This document shows, piece by piece, positions 34,103 through 43,056 of a stretch of DNA of 64,000 nt. Origin of the DNA: Streptomyces atroolivaceus. Lineage in GTDB: Bacteria > Actinomycetota > Actinomycetes > Streptomycetales > Streptomycetaceae. Within the stretch, counting starts at the first letter, position 1. The number at the start of each line of letters is the position of its first letter. The position numbers and the translations under genes were made by a program. The DNA lies in contig NZ_JNXG01000003.1 in NCBI RefSeq assembly GCF_000717025.1, positions 186,001-250,000 of the forward strand. The letters are read 5' to 3'. The notes beneath the pieces were generated by a model. It ran no database searches and had not been told where the DNA came from. It worked only from the letters and a program-made list of their open reading frames with translations.

Positions 34103-35188
34103 ATGTACGGCAGTTACACCGGACCGAGGGCGGGTGCGGCAGCCGCGGCAGTCGCGGTTCTGCTGCTGGCCGGTTGTTCCTCGTCCGGGGGCGGCTCGTC
34201 CGACGGCGGGGCGAAGGGCGCCGGGTCGTCCGACGGCGGGTCGTCCGACGGCGGGGCGAAGGGCGGCGGGGAGAAGGACGCGCCCGCCGCGGTCGGGCAG
34301 CAGCCCGAGGGCACCGCCCCGTTCTGGGTCAACCCCGAGGGGAACGCCGCGCGGCAGGTCGCCGCCTATGCGGAGGACGGCGAGAAGGGGAACGCCGAGC
34401 TGATCCGGAAGATCGCGGAACAGCCCGTGGGGGAGTGGATCAGCCCGGACGGCCCGCGGGAAGCGGCGCAGGGCTTCACCGAGGCCGCCGAGAAGGCCGG
34501 CCGGGAGGCGCTGCTCGTCCTCTACAACATCCCGCACCGTGACTGCGGCCAGTTCTCGAAGGGCGGGGCCGCGGACGGCGACGCGTACCGGACGTGGGTC
34601 GACGGTGTCGCCCAGGGCATCGGAGACCGCAGGGCCACGGTGATCCTTGAGCCGGACGCCCTGCTGCACCTGGTGGACGGATGCACACCGCAGAAGTTCC
34701 ACGAGGAGCGGTACGACCTGTTGAAGGGCGCGGTCGAGCGCCTGAAGCAGCAGCCGAACACCGCGGTGTACATGGACGCGGGCAACGCCGGGTGGCAGTC
34801 CCCCGACGCGCTGTTCGAGCCGCTCCAGCGGGCGGGGATCGCGGCGGCGGACGGCTTCGCGGTGAACGTGTCGAACTACCGGACGACGGCGGACAGTACG
34901 GACTTCGGCAAGCGGCTGTCGGCGAAGGTGGGCGGCAAGCCGTTCGTGATCGACACCAGTCGTAACGGCAACGGCCCGTACGGCGGGGGCGATCCCGCGG
35001 AGAGCTGGTGCAACCCGCCGGGCCGTGCGCTCGGCGAGCCTCCGACGACGGAGACGGGCGACGAACTGGTGGACGCCTACCTGTGGATCAAGCGTCCGGG
35101 CGAGTCGGACGGCGAATGCAAGGGCGGGCCGAAGGCCGGGGACTGGTGGCCGGAGTACGCGCTGGGGCTGGCCCGCGCCGCGAAGTAG
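34103..35188 (+). CDS. cslZ: GH6 endoglucanase lipoprotein (CslZ-type)
   Basis: This is a glycoside hydrolase family 6 lipoprotein of about 361 residues. The lipobox is LLLAGC near residue 24, followed by a Gly/Ser/Asp-rich linker with repeated GGSSDGG. The GH6 domain includes LLVLYNIPHRDCG, VILEPDALLHL with the catalytic-acid Asp, YMDAGNAGWQSP and FAVNVSNYRTT, then VIDTSRNGNGPY. It cuts beta-1,4-glucan and sits next to glxA and cslA, as in the known S. lividans cluster, where it trims the exported glucan at hyphal tips. ATG 34103 is preferred because AAGGGGG precedes it and the signal starts there. Its 3' end is duplicated downstream to form a terminator. Confidence 0.88.
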   Translation: MYGSYTGPRAGAAAAAVAVLLLAGCSSSGGGSSDGGAKGAGSSDGGSSDGGAKGGGEKDAPAAVGQQPEGTAPFWVNPEGNAARQVAAYAEDGEKGNAELIRKIAEQPVGEWISPDGPREAAQGFTEAAEKAGREALLVLYNIPHRDCGQFSKGGAADGDAYRTWVDGVAQGIGDRRATVILEPDALLHLVDGCTPQKFHEERYDLLKGAVERLKQQPNTAVYMDAGNAGWQSPDALFEPLQRAGIAAADGFAVNVSNYRTTADSTDFGKRLSAKVGGKPFVIDTSRNGNGPYGGGDPAESWCNPPGRALGEPPTTETGDELVDAYLWIKRPGESDGECKGGPKAGDWWPEYALGLARAAK

Positions 35189-35224
35189 GCGGGGTACGCG
35201 CCGGGGCCGGCCCGCGCCGTGAAG
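35156..35224 (+). repeat. Duplicated 3' end of the GH6 gene
   Basis: Bases 35156-35185, the last codons of the gene, are repeated at 35195-35224 with three mismatches in 30. The copy follows the stop codon and forms the left arm of the terminator hairpin. Confidence 0.7.
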
Positions 35225-35241
35225 CGCGGGCCGGCCCCGGC
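35200..35241. terminator. Long perfect hairpin terminator between cslZ and glxA
   Basis: An 18-bp stem (35200-35217 with 35224-35241) closes on CGTGAA. It lies between convergent cslZ and glxA and can serve both directions. Confidence 0.75.
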
Positions 35242-35252
35242 CGGCGTCCTCG

Positions 35253-37187
35253 TCAGGGGATCTCCACCCACATGCCCTCGGACGGCGTGCCGTCCGCGTC
35301 GGTGACGAAGAGCATGTACCAGCCGGACGGGACCAGCGCCCGGTTCTCCGGGACGGTCACGGTGATGCCGTCGGCGGACTTCTTCAGGTCGAGGGCGATC
35401 GACCGCTGGTCGGTGTCCGTGACGTGTGTGACCGCGCTCGGGCGCATCAGCTTCGCCGAGGTGATCGACGAGGCGTGCCGGGTCGTGAACAGCCCCGTCC
35501 CGCCACGGGAGATGCGCCCCGGCCCCGCGGTCAGTTCCGGGCGCCCGTCGCGGTACAGGTACGGCGGTGTGTAGATCTCGATGCGCTGGTCGAACGTGCC
35601 GGGCCGGGTGTTGGCCTTGTCCGAGTACAGCGGGTCGGAGCCGAAGATCATGACCCGGCCGTCGGGCAGGAGCACGGACCCCGAGTGGTAGTTGCGGCCC
35701 ACCGCCGGGTCCGCGACCCGCTGGTAGGCGTCCGCCTTCGCGTCGTACAGCCTGGCCTGAAGGAGGTCCGAACCACCGCGTCCCCGGTAGTCGCTGGAGC
35801 CTCCGGTGACCAGCAGGGAGTCGTCCGGGAGGAGGGAGGCGCTCGGATAGCGGGTGCCCTCGGAGAGGCCGGCGCCGTCCGTGAAGCGCGGGTCCTCCTC
35901 GGTCAGGTCGACCAGCCGGGACTTCTCGCTGGACTTCTCCGACTCACCGACCCCGCCCCCGCCGATCACCATGTACTTCTCGTCCTGGGCGGGGGCCAGC
36001 CGCACGGTCGCCGAGGTCTCCATCTTGTCCGGGTCGCTGAGCCCGGGGATCTTCTCGAAGGTGTTGGACTCCAGGTCCCAGACGCCCGGGTCGCGGCCCA
36101 CGTCGGCGGGGCCGTAACCGGAGTTGGAGCCGGAGTAGAAGAGCTTGCCGTTGTTCATGAGGAAGACGGCGGGATAGGTGGGGAACTTCCGGACGACGCC
36201 GGTGTACTCCCACGTCTTGGTCTCGGGGTCGTAGATCTCGTCCTTGCCGGGCACGATCTGGCCGATCTCGTCCAGGCCGGACAGGGAGAGGACCTTGCCG
36301 TCCTCCAGGGTGGTGAGCGTCGGGTACCAGCGCGCCTCGTTCATCGGGTCGACGCTGATGTACTTCTCGGCCACCGGGTCGAACTCGTAGGCGTCCTTGA
36401 TGCCCTGGAAGTCCTTCTTGTCGAGGGCGAGCTTCTGTGCGATCCCGTAGACGTCGCGGGTGTCGGAGCCGGAGAGGCCCGAGATCCGGTAGTTGTCCTC
36501 GGTGCCCGTCTCGTACTCCGTCCCGGACTTCTGCGCCTCGACGTAGATCCGGCCGAGCCCCGGTTCGTTCCGCAGATACGCGCCGGTCTCCTTGTCGAAG
36601 ACCTTGGTCGCCTTCTCGACCAGCACCGGGTCCTTGGAGACGAACGTCTTTCCGTTGTCCTTGCCGGTGAAGCGGGTGCCCGCGGGGACGGTGACCGGCT
36701 TGTCCGGGTTCTCGTTGTGGACGATCATCAGGCCGCCGGCCTTGGTGACGTCGCCTTCGAGCTTCTCGTACCGTTTCGTGCCGCCGGCTATGAGGAGCTT
36801 CCCGTCGGGGAGCTGGGTGTGCCCGGCGCAGAACATGTCCTCGGGCGTCGGGATGTTCTTCCAGGTGTTCTCCTCCGGGTCCCACAGCACCGAGCGGAAG
36901 CTCTTCGCGTCGAAGTTCTTCTGGTCGTTGCCGGAGCCGGCGACGAGCAGCACCTTGCCGGTGTGCAGCAGTGCGGCGTGGATCGTGTTGATGCGGAACT
37001 CGGCGGGGACGTCGAGGAAGTCCCAGTGGCCGTTCTCCGCCTTGTAATCCGGCTGGTTGATGGCGTATTCGTGGTAGCGCTCGGTGCTGAAGCGGTACAG
37101 CCACGGCCCGTTCGCCCCCGCGAGCGCCAGAACCACCGCCGTACCGATCGCCAGGCGGCGGGTACGGCGGCTCGGACGGTACTTCAT
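35253..37187 (-). CDS. glxA: Radical copper oxidase GlxA (galactose-oxidase-like)
   Basis: This is a 644-residue extracytoplasmic mono-copper radical oxidase with an N-terminal membrane anchor (residues 10-30), Kelch-type beta-propeller blades and a C-terminal beta domain. The active site reads as C120 (DMFCAGH) cross-linked to Y288, W287 stacking on it (ARWYPT), then Y500-H501 (NYHSGS) and H588 (THVTD) as copper ligands. It oxidises a glycan product at hyphal tips, in concert with the glucan synthase CslA. The ATG overlaps the cslA stop by 4 bp, matching the known cslA-glxA operon. Copper supply elsewhere in the cell would be required. The residue assignments follow known GlxA and galactose oxidase alignments. 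Confidence 0.93.
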   Translation of the reverse strand: MKYRPSRRTRRLAIGTAVVLALAGANGPWLYRFSTERYHEYAINQPDYKAENGHWDFLDVPAEFRINTIHAALLHTGKVLLVAGSGNDQKNFDAKSFRSVLWDPEENTWKNIPTPEDMFCAGHTQLPDGKLLIAGGTKRYEKLEGDVTKAGGLMIVHNENPDKPVTVPAGTRFTGKDNGKTFVSKDPVLVEKATKVFDKETGAYLRNEPGLGRIYVEAQKSGTEYETGTEDNYRISGLSGSDTRDVYGIAQKLALDKKDFQGIKDAYEFDPVAEKYISVDPMNEARWYPTLTTLEDGKVLSLSGLDEIGQIVPGKDEIYDPETKTWEYTGVVRKFPTYPAVFLMNNGKLFYSGSNSGYGPADVGRDPGVWDLESNTFEKIPGLSDPDKMETSATVRLAPAQDEKYMVIGGGGVGESEKSSEKSRLVDLTEEDPRFTDGAGLSEGTRYPSASLLPDDSLLVTGGSSDYRGRGGSDLLQARLYDAKADAYQRVADPAVGRNYHSGSVLLPDGRVMIFGSDPLYSDKANTRPGTFDQRIEIYTPPYLYRDGRPELTAGPGRISRGGTGLFTTRHASSITSAKLMRPSAVTHVTDTDQRSIALDLKKSADGITVTVPENRALVPSGWYMLFVTDADGTPSEGMWVEIP

Positions 37188-39103
37188 CTGTTACGGCTCC
37201 CCAGGGCGATCTGCATGGTGTCTTCGTTTCCCGCCCACGAGGGTTCGGGCTGCGGCACGGTCCCGGGTGCGGGCGCCGGTGCGGACGCTCGTCGCCGGCG
37301 GCGCTTCTTCCGCTCGGCGCGGACCGTGTACCGCCAGCCGAAGAGCGGCGCGGCGGTGATCAGCAGTGCCAGGCAGGCCCAGGTGAGCATCGCCGGGTGG
37401 CTGTGTCCGAGGACGAGGGACGCGGCGATCGAACCGCCGAAGACCAGGATGAAGAAGAGGTGGATGCGGAAGGTGCCGAAGAGGGTGTCCGGGCTGGACG
37501 AGTCACCCTTGGGCGTCACCACGAACGAGCTCTTGCGGCGCAGCACCGCGTCCATCAGGGAGCGGGCGTAGATCGGCGCGGAGAGCGCGGACATCACCAT
37601 GCCGGCGAGACCGCCGGAGCCCTCGGGCTCGTGCGGCGAGACGTTGTGGCGGCGGTTCCAGACGTACAGGCCGATCTGGAGCGCCGAGGCGTTGCCGTAC
37701 AGCATCATCCAGATCACCGGGTCGATCTGGACACCGGAGGCTCCCATGCCGAGGAACAGGGCGCAGCTCAGGGCGGCGAGGATCCAGTTCATGGCCGACA
37801 TCGGATAGAAGATGATCATCATCGTGTAGTTGAAGAGCTTGCCCGCCGGGAGCGAGAACCAGCCCTTCCAGTACTGCTTGAGGATCGTCTCGTACGTGCC
37901 CCGGGACCAGCGCAGCTGCTGGGTGAAGAAGTCGGTCCACGCGGTCGGTCCCTCGCCGACGGCCAGGACGTCGGGGGTGTAGACCGAGCGCCACTTCCTG
38001 CCGGTCAGCGGGTTGCGGTGGCGGTGGATCTCGAAGCCGGTGGCCATGTCCTCGGTGATCGAGTCGTAGAGGCCGCCGATCTGCTTGAGCGCCGAGATCC
38101 GTACGGCGTTGCTCGTGCCGACGAACATCGGGGAGCCGTAGCGGTTGCCCGCACGCTGGATCAGGGCGTGGAAGAGGAACTGCTGGGACTCGGCGGCCTT
38201 CGTGACGAAGGTGTCGTAGTTGCCGTAGACCTGCGGGCCGATGACGAAGCCGATGTCCGGGTCACGGAAGTAACCGAGCATCCGCTCCAGGTAGTTGGGC
38301 AGCGGGACGTGATCGGTGTCGACCGAGGCGAAGAAGTCGTACGCGTCACCGTGGGCGTCGAGCCAGGCGTTGTAGTTGCCGTGCTTCGTCTTCGCCCGGT
38401 GCGGACCCTTGGCCTGGTTCCAGTGGGCGACGCCCTTGCGGGAGAAGTGGTGCACGCCGAGCCGGGCGCAGACCTCCCTCACGGCGGGGTCGTCGCCCTC
38501 GTCGAGGAGCCAGACGTGCATCAGCCCGCGGTGCCGGATCCGCACCGCGGCCTCCAGCGTCTTCGTCACCATCTCCAGGGGTTCCTTGCCCGGGACGAAG
38601 GAGGTGAGGAAGGCGACCCTCGTGCCGCTCTCCGGGATGACGGGGACCGGGTCGCGGGCCACCAGCGTGGCGTGCGCGTTGGACAGGACGTTCATCGTGC
38701 GGAAGAGCTCGATGAGGCCGATCGACACGAGCATCACGATGTCGAGGATCAGCAGCGTGTCGTTCTCGAGGTTCGGGTCGCGCTCCGTCCAGTGCGACGG
38801 CTGCATGAGCCACGCGAAGAGGCCCAGCGAGACGAGCGGCGCCGCGCCGAGCAGGAGGGCCGCGCGTATCCGGTGCGTCTCCTGCGAGAGGAGCGAGCGG
38901 TAGCGGACACGGTACGGCCGGCCGGGGTCGGGCTGGGTCAGAGGCCCGGCGAGCCGGCTGTAGTGCTCGTAGTCGTAGCGGGGCAGTGGCTTCTGCGGCT
39001 GCCGTCCCGCCCTCCCGCTCCTCAGTTGCGGAGGCAGTCGCAGCTGGACCGTCCGGGAGGGGTCATCGCTGTGCTGCCGGTCGCCTGGCGGCGTCGACGT
39101 CAT
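37184..39103 (-). CDS. cslA: Cellulose-synthase-like glycosyltransferase CslA
   Basis: This is a membrane family 2 glycosyltransferase of about 639 residues. The active-site set is WLLDEGDD, DTDHV, a TED-type ITEDMATG and QQLRWSRG (Q/RxxRW). Transmembrane helices flank the catalytic loop (two before, about five after residue 400). It makes a beta-glucan at the hyphal tip, needed for tip growth and attachment in known Streptomyces. ATG 39103 has GGGGGG six bases upstream; the ATG at 39109 is too close to that site. The stop overlaps glxA's start. The 300-bp upstream gap must contain the operon's promoter. Confidence 0.93.
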   Translation of the reverse strand: MTSTPPGDRQHSDDPSRTVQLRLPPQLRSGRAGRQPQKPLPRYDYEHYSRLAGPLTQPDPGRPYRVRYRSLLSQETHRIRAALLLGAAPLVSLGLFAWLMQPSHWTERDPNLENDTLLILDIVMLVSIGLIELFRTMNVLSNAHATLVARDPVPVIPESGTRVAFLTSFVPGKEPLEMVTKTLEAAVRIRHRGLMHVWLLDEGDDPAVREVCARLGVHHFSRKGVAHWNQAKGPHRAKTKHGNYNAWLDAHGDAYDFFASVDTDHVPLPNYLERMLGYFRDPDIGFVIGPQVYGNYDTFVTKAAESQQFLFHALIQRAGNRYGSPMFVGTSNAVRISALKQIGGLYDSITEDMATGFEIHRHRNPLTGRKWRSVYTPDVLAVGEGPTAWTDFFTQQLRWSRGTYETILKQYWKGWFSLPAGKLFNYTMMIIFYPMSAMNWILAALSCALFLGMGASGVQIDPVIWMMLYGNASALQIGLYVWNRRHNVSPHEPEGSGGLAGMVMSALSAPIYARSLMDAVLRRKSSFVVTPKGDSSSPDTLFGTFRIHLFFILVFGGSIAASLVLGHSHPAMLTWACLALLITAAPLFGWRYTVRAERKKRRRRRASAPAPAPGTVPQPEPSWAGNEDTMQIALGSRNR

Positions 39104-39423
39104 GGTCATCCCCCCGCACGCAGGAACTCTGCGTGATGTTCACCTGTGCGTACGTGAGCGGGGTCCCCACCCCGCGAGAAAGCCGATCCCTGTCCCCCCG
39201 GCCCGGGGATCCTCGGATCCCTCGGACGACACCAGGTCAGGTTGTCCGAATCGCGGCGTGAACGCAAGGGCGAAACAGGCTGTTTACCCGTCATACGTGC
39301 GATTTGCGGGAATACCGTGAAGGAGGCGCACAGGGGTGACGAAAGGCGCCCGGGGGTACTTCCGCGCCGGGACGGACATGAGCGAGGCCCCCTCACACTC
39401 GGTGAGGGGGCCTCGCTGTTGCG
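39104..39423 (-). other. Upstream region of cslA-glxA, to tRNA-Lys
   Basis: This 320-bp region separates cslA from a tRNA-Lys gene. It contains a tRNA terminator at 39381-39417. The section 39230-39330 is the least GC-rich part and is the natural place for the cslA promoter. No gene is credible in it. Confidence 0.5.
39381..39417 (-). terminator. Terminator of tRNA-Lys copy 1
   Basis: A 16-bp stem (39381-39396 with 39402-39417) and 5-base loop lie just downstream of the tRNA on the minus strand. Confidence 0.7.
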
Positions 39424-39497
39424 TGCGCCGTCAGGGACTCGAACCCCGGACCCGCTGATTAAGAGTCAGCTGCTCTAACCAACTGAGCTAACGGCGC
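39424..39497 (-). tRNA. tRNA-Lys(CTT), copy 1
   Basis: This 74-nt tRNA on the minus strand has acceptor arms GCGCCGT and ACGGCGC. The D-arm is GCTC/GAGC, the anticodon stem GCTGA/TCAGC has loop CTCTTAA (anticodon CTT), and the T-loop is TTCGAAC. The CCA end is not encoded. It is identical to copies at 43712 and 55071. Confidence 0.95.
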
Positions 39498-39665
39498 CTG
39501 CTGACCTGGAGAACTTTACCCGATGTGGGGGAGTGCTCCTGACCAATCCCCCGCCCGCCCGGCCTGTCGGATGGTCGTTTTTTCCCTTTAGTCCGTCACC
39601 ATGGGCTCTGCCGGGAAAGTTTGGATACGGAAGATATGGACGGCTTCCGAGGGAAGAGGAGTCGC

Positions 39666-40964
39666 ATGACTGTGCCGGTCTTCGAGGAGTACGCACCCAC
39701 TGCCGACTGCGGCTGTCCGGGCTGCGCCCGACGTCGTCGTACGGTCGCCACGCTGCCCGTGCGCCACGGCGGGCGCCCCGGCGGGCACGGTGCACGGCGT
39801 GCGCTGGTGCTGGTCACCGCGGCGGGGGTCGTCCTGTCCTGCGGGGCGGGCCAGGCCGGCGCCACCGCCGCCGGAGGTGACACCCGTGCGCGCGCGGTGG
39901 TGGATCCGCAGCCGGTCACCCCGCAGGGCCCGGTGGGGCCCCTGAACGGTGCCGGAGACCCGGGGCCGGCGCCGGGCCGCGACACGGCGTCGCGCACGAC
40001 GACCCGGGCCGAGATCGTCAGCCGCGCCCAGGCGTGGGTGACGGCGAAGGTCCCGTACGACATGACGGCGTACTGGTCGGACGGCTACCGGCAGGACTGC
40101 TCGGGCTTCGTGTCGATGGCGTGGGACCTCGGCACCAACGAGTGGACCGGCAGCCTCGCCGCCTTCGGGACGGAGATCGCCCGGGCCGACCTCCAGCCCG
40201 GCGACATCCTTCTCTTCCACAACCTGGCCGACCCCGCGGTGGGTTCGCACGTCACGGTCTTCGGCGGCTGGACCGACTCCACGCACAGCCACTACCTCGC
40301 GTACGAGCTGACCCGCCCGAGCGCGAGGAAGGCGACGACGCCGATGGCGTACTGGAGCAACTCCTCGAAGTACGTCGCCTACCGCTACAAGGGCGTCGTC
40401 ACCGGCGCGGGCACGAGCGGGGGCGGCAGCGGCGCGGACACCGCGTTCCCCGGGGCCGGGGAGTTCGGTCCGGGTGCGGACAACGCGTACGTGACCCGGC
40501 TCGGGCAACTGCTCATCGCGCAGGGCGGCAAGCGCTTCTACCAGGAGGGTGCGGGACCGCGCTGGAGTGATGCGGACAGGCGGGCGACGCAGGCGTTCCA
40601 GCAGGCGCAGGGGTGGAAGGGCAAGGACGCGGACGGCGTCCCCGGCCCCGTCACCTGGAGCCTGCTGGTCAAGGGCACCGGGCACGGGATCCCCGCCGCC
40701 GGCTCCGGTGGCACCCCGGGCGGGACCGTGGCGTACCCGGGGCGGAGCCTCTTCCGGCCGGGGCAGGCCGACAGCCGCATCGAACGGCTCGGCGACCGGC
40801 TGGTGAGCAAGGGATACGGCGCGCACTACGTGACGGGTCCCGGCCCGCGCTGGACGGAGGCGGACCGCCGCAACATCGAGGCGTTCCAGCGCGCCCAGGG
40901 CTGGAGCGGGAGCGCGGCCGACGGATACCCGGGGCCGGAGACCTGGCGGCGGCTCTTCGCGTGA
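39666..40964 (+). CDS. Secreted NlpC/P60-like hydrolase with peptidoglycan-binding repeats
   Basis: This is a 432-residue secreted protein. A Cys-rich start (CGCPGCARRRR) and a signal-like hydrophobic stretch (residues 44-68) precede an NlpC/P60-type domain with catalytic C145 (RQDCSGF) and a downstream His in GSHVTVFGGW. Two peptidoglycan-binding-1 repeats follow, both with FQxAQGW and GxPGPxTW motifs. It probably cleaves or remodels cell-wall peptides. It lies in the glucan cluster between cslA and an SPFH protein, as I recall from other Streptomyces. GAGGAG precedes ATG 39666. Confidence 0.8.
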   Translation: MTVPVFEEYAPTADCGCPGCARRRRTVATLPVRHGGRPGGHGARRALVLVTAAGVVLSCGAGQAGATAAGGDTRARAVVDPQPVTPQGPVGPLNGAGDPGPAPGRDTASRTTTRAEIVSRAQAWVTAKVPYDMTAYWSDGYRQDCSGFVSMAWDLGTNEWTGSLAAFGTEIARADLQPGDILLFHNLADPAVGSHVTVFGGWTDSTHSHYLAYELTRPSARKATTPMAYWSNSSKYVAYRYKGVVTGAGTSGGGSGADTAFPGAGEFGPGADNAYVTRLGQLLIAQGGKRFYQEGAGPRWSDADRRATQAFQQAQGWKGKDADGVPGPVTWSLLVKGTGHGIPAAGSGGTPGGTVAYPGRSLFRPGQADSRIERLGDRLVSKGYGAHYVTGPGPRWTEADRRNIEAFQRAQGWSGSAADGYPGPETWRRLFA

Positions 40965-41001
40965 CGGCTGAAGTGACGGAACGGACATGAAGGAGGCGGC
41001 A

Positions 41002-42888
41002 ATGCGATCCATCGAGAACGTACGGGGCGAATGGGACGAGCTGGGCGAGCGGCACGTGCGGGTCGTCGTTCCGGGGCCCGGCCTCGGGGACGTGCCGGGA
41101 GAGGCACCGGGAGAGGTGCCGCCGGTGACGGAGGCGGGCGGGGCCGGGTTGCCGGGGCCCGGCAGGGAGCCGGATCCGGCCCCGGAGCGGGTGAGGGAGC
41201 CTGCCGGGGCCGCGGGGGACGGCGCGTCCGCCGTCACGCACGTGCCTCCTCCGGCAGACGTGCCCGCGGTGGTGTCCGCGCCTCCGGCGCCGCACACGCC
41301 CGCGGCGGTGCGGGAGTCCCCGCACGAGGCCTCCGTGGTGCGGGCGTCCTCGGCGGTGCGCGCGTCCGCGGGGGTGGAGGACGAGCACGTCCCCGCGGAT
41401 CCGGAACCTGCCCTGGACGCCGTGGCCGGGGCAGGCGGGGTGGCGCCGGTGGACTGCGCGGTCGTGCCGGCGGCCCCGGATCCCGGCCCGTGTCCGGAGC
41501 CGGCGCACACCCCGTCGTCGCCGGCACAGGCCCTGGAGCCGGTGCCAGGTCTGCTGCCGGCCCCGGCACCCGCGCCGGATGCGGTCTCCGGCGTCGAGGA
41601 GGAGGCGGGGCCCGCCGCCGCGGAACGGGGGCGCGGGCCGGAGGGCGCGGCGCCGGATCTCCGGGAGCCCGTGTCCGGCGGAACCCGGGTGCCCGACACC
41701 CCCGACGACAAGCAGCACGCCCCGGTGACCCTCGCCGTCGGCGCCGCTGACCCGGCCGACTGGTGGGGTGCCGGGCGCCGGCGGCCCGTCATCTCCGCGG
41801 AGTCCACCGCTCCCGTCCCCCTGCTCTTCCGCGAGGACGGCGACGGCAGCAGGCCCGTCGGCACCGGCGACGGCACGGGCACCACCCCCGCGGGGGCGGG
41901 GGTCGCACGGCGGCACGGTGACCGCCGTCCGCCGCAGCCGCGCTCCCCCCAGGGGCAGCGGTCCGGCCGGCCCGCTCCCTTCGCCGACCCCCGGCTCCTG
42001 GAGCGGCCGGGCCCCGCACTGCCGGGCTGGGCCGCGCTGTTCACCGCGGCGGCGGGGACGGCTGCCGGAGTGGCCGTGCTGTGGTGGCAGGGCGCCCTGC
42101 CCGCCGCCGTGACGGGCCGGATCGGACTCGCGGCGCGCCCGTACGACGGCGTCGGTGCCGGGGCCTGGGCCCTGCTCGCACTGCTGGCGGCCGTGGTGCT
42201 GTTCGCGCTCCACGGCCTCGGGCGGGGCAGGGCCGGACACGCCTCCGTGCTGACGCTCTTCGGTGACTACCGCGGCAGCGTCCGGCGCACCGGCCTCCTC
42301 TGGATCTCGCCGCTCCTGCGGCGCCGCCGGGTCGACGTACGCCTGCGGCACTGGCGCAGTGAGCCGATGCCCGCCGTGGACGCGAGCGGCACGGCGCTGC
42401 GGGCCGTCGTCCTCGTGGTCTGGCGGGTGAAGGACACCGCGCGGGCCGCGCTCGGTGTGGCGGACCACGAGAGCTATCTGCGCGACCAGGTGGAGGCGGC
42501 GCTGGCCAGGGTGCTGTCGCAGCTGCCCGCCGACGCCTTCCACGAGGACACCCGCACCCTCCGCGACGCGGAGGCGGTGGGCGACGCGCTGACCCGCATG
42601 GTGAGGGCGGACTGCGTGTCCGTGGGCATCGAGGTGTACTCGGCGCAGCCGACCGGGATCGAGTACGCCCCCGAGGTAGCCGCCGCGATGCAGCGGTGCC
42701 GGGTGGCGGCCATCGACGCCAAGCACCGGGACGAGGTGCTGACCTCCGTGGTCGACGCGGTGGACGACACGGTGGGCCGGCTGACCGCGCGCGGCATCGT
42801 CGAGCTCGACGACTACGAACACAAGGCCCTGGTCAGGGACCTGACGGTGGCGTTCTACACCGGACGCGGCGGTCGGGAAGGGGCCTGA
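41002..42888 (+). CDS. Membrane SPFH/band-7 protein with disordered N-terminus
   Basis: This is a 628-residue protein. The first 300 residues are Pro/Ala/Glu/Val-rich and probably disordered. Two membrane segments follow near residues 335-360 and 378-402. The rest is an SPFH (band 7) domain with LLWISPLLRRRRVDVRLRHW, then LVVWRVKDTARAALGV, a coiled-coil-like VEAALARVLSQLPADAF segment and GIEVYSAQPTGIEYAPEVAAAM. SPFH proteins form membrane microdomain scaffolds. It is downstream of the P60-like hydrolase. ATG 41002 is preferred because AAGGAGG lies five bases upstream, over ATG 40987. Confidence 0.78.
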   Translation: MRSIENVRGEWDELGERHVRVVVPGPGLGDVPGEAPGEVPPVTEAGGAGLPGPGREPDPAPERVREPAGAAGDGASAVTHVPPPADVPAVVSAPPAPHTPAAVRESPHEASVVRASSAVRASAGVEDEHVPADPEPALDAVAGAGGVAPVDCAVVPAAPDPGPCPEPAHTPSSPAQALEPVPGLLPAPAPAPDAVSGVEEEAGPAAAERGRGPEGAAPDLREPVSGGTRVPDTPDDKQHAPVTLAVGAADPADWWGAGRRRPVISAESTAPVPLLFREDGDGSRPVGTGDGTGTTPAGAGVARRHGDRRPPQPRSPQGQRSGRPAPFADPRLLERPGPALPGWAALFTAAAGTAAGVAVLWWQGALPAAVTGRIGLAARPYDGVGAGAWALLALLAAVVLFALHGLGRGRAGHASVLTLFGDYRGSVRRTGLLWISPLLRRRRVDVRLRHWRSEPMPAVDASGTALRAVVLVVWRVKDTARAALGVADHESYLRDQVEAALARVLSQLPADAFHEDTRTLRDAEAVGDALTRMVRADCVSVGIEVYSAQPTGIEYAPEVAAAMQRCRVAAIDAKHRDEVLTSVVDAVDDTVGRLTARGIVELDDYEHKALVRDLTVAFYTGRGGREGA

Positions 42889-42933
42889 CCGCCTCCGCTT
42901 GCACGGGGGCGTGCGCTGAAACCCGATCCACAT

Positions 42934-42983
42934 TGGTCTGGACATGTTCATGCCGCGTCAATAATCTGGACTTGGTCTAGACC
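42934..42983 (+). promoter_or_regulatory. DasR (dre-type) operator upstream of lpmP
   Basis: TGGTCTAGACC (42973-42983) is an 11-base match to the dre core TGGTCTAGACCA. A weaker copy TGGTCTGGACA lies at 42934-42944, about 39 bases upstream. DasR represses chitin and GlcNAc-utilisation genes in Streptomyces and releases on GlcN-6-phosphate. Control of lpmP by DasR is inferred from the motif. Confidence 0.7.
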
Positions 42984-43056
42984 GCACGAGCGATGCGCGC
43001 AGTACAGCTCAGATCATCCCCAGAACCTCCCCCACGTTCTCGAGGAGCGACACAGC

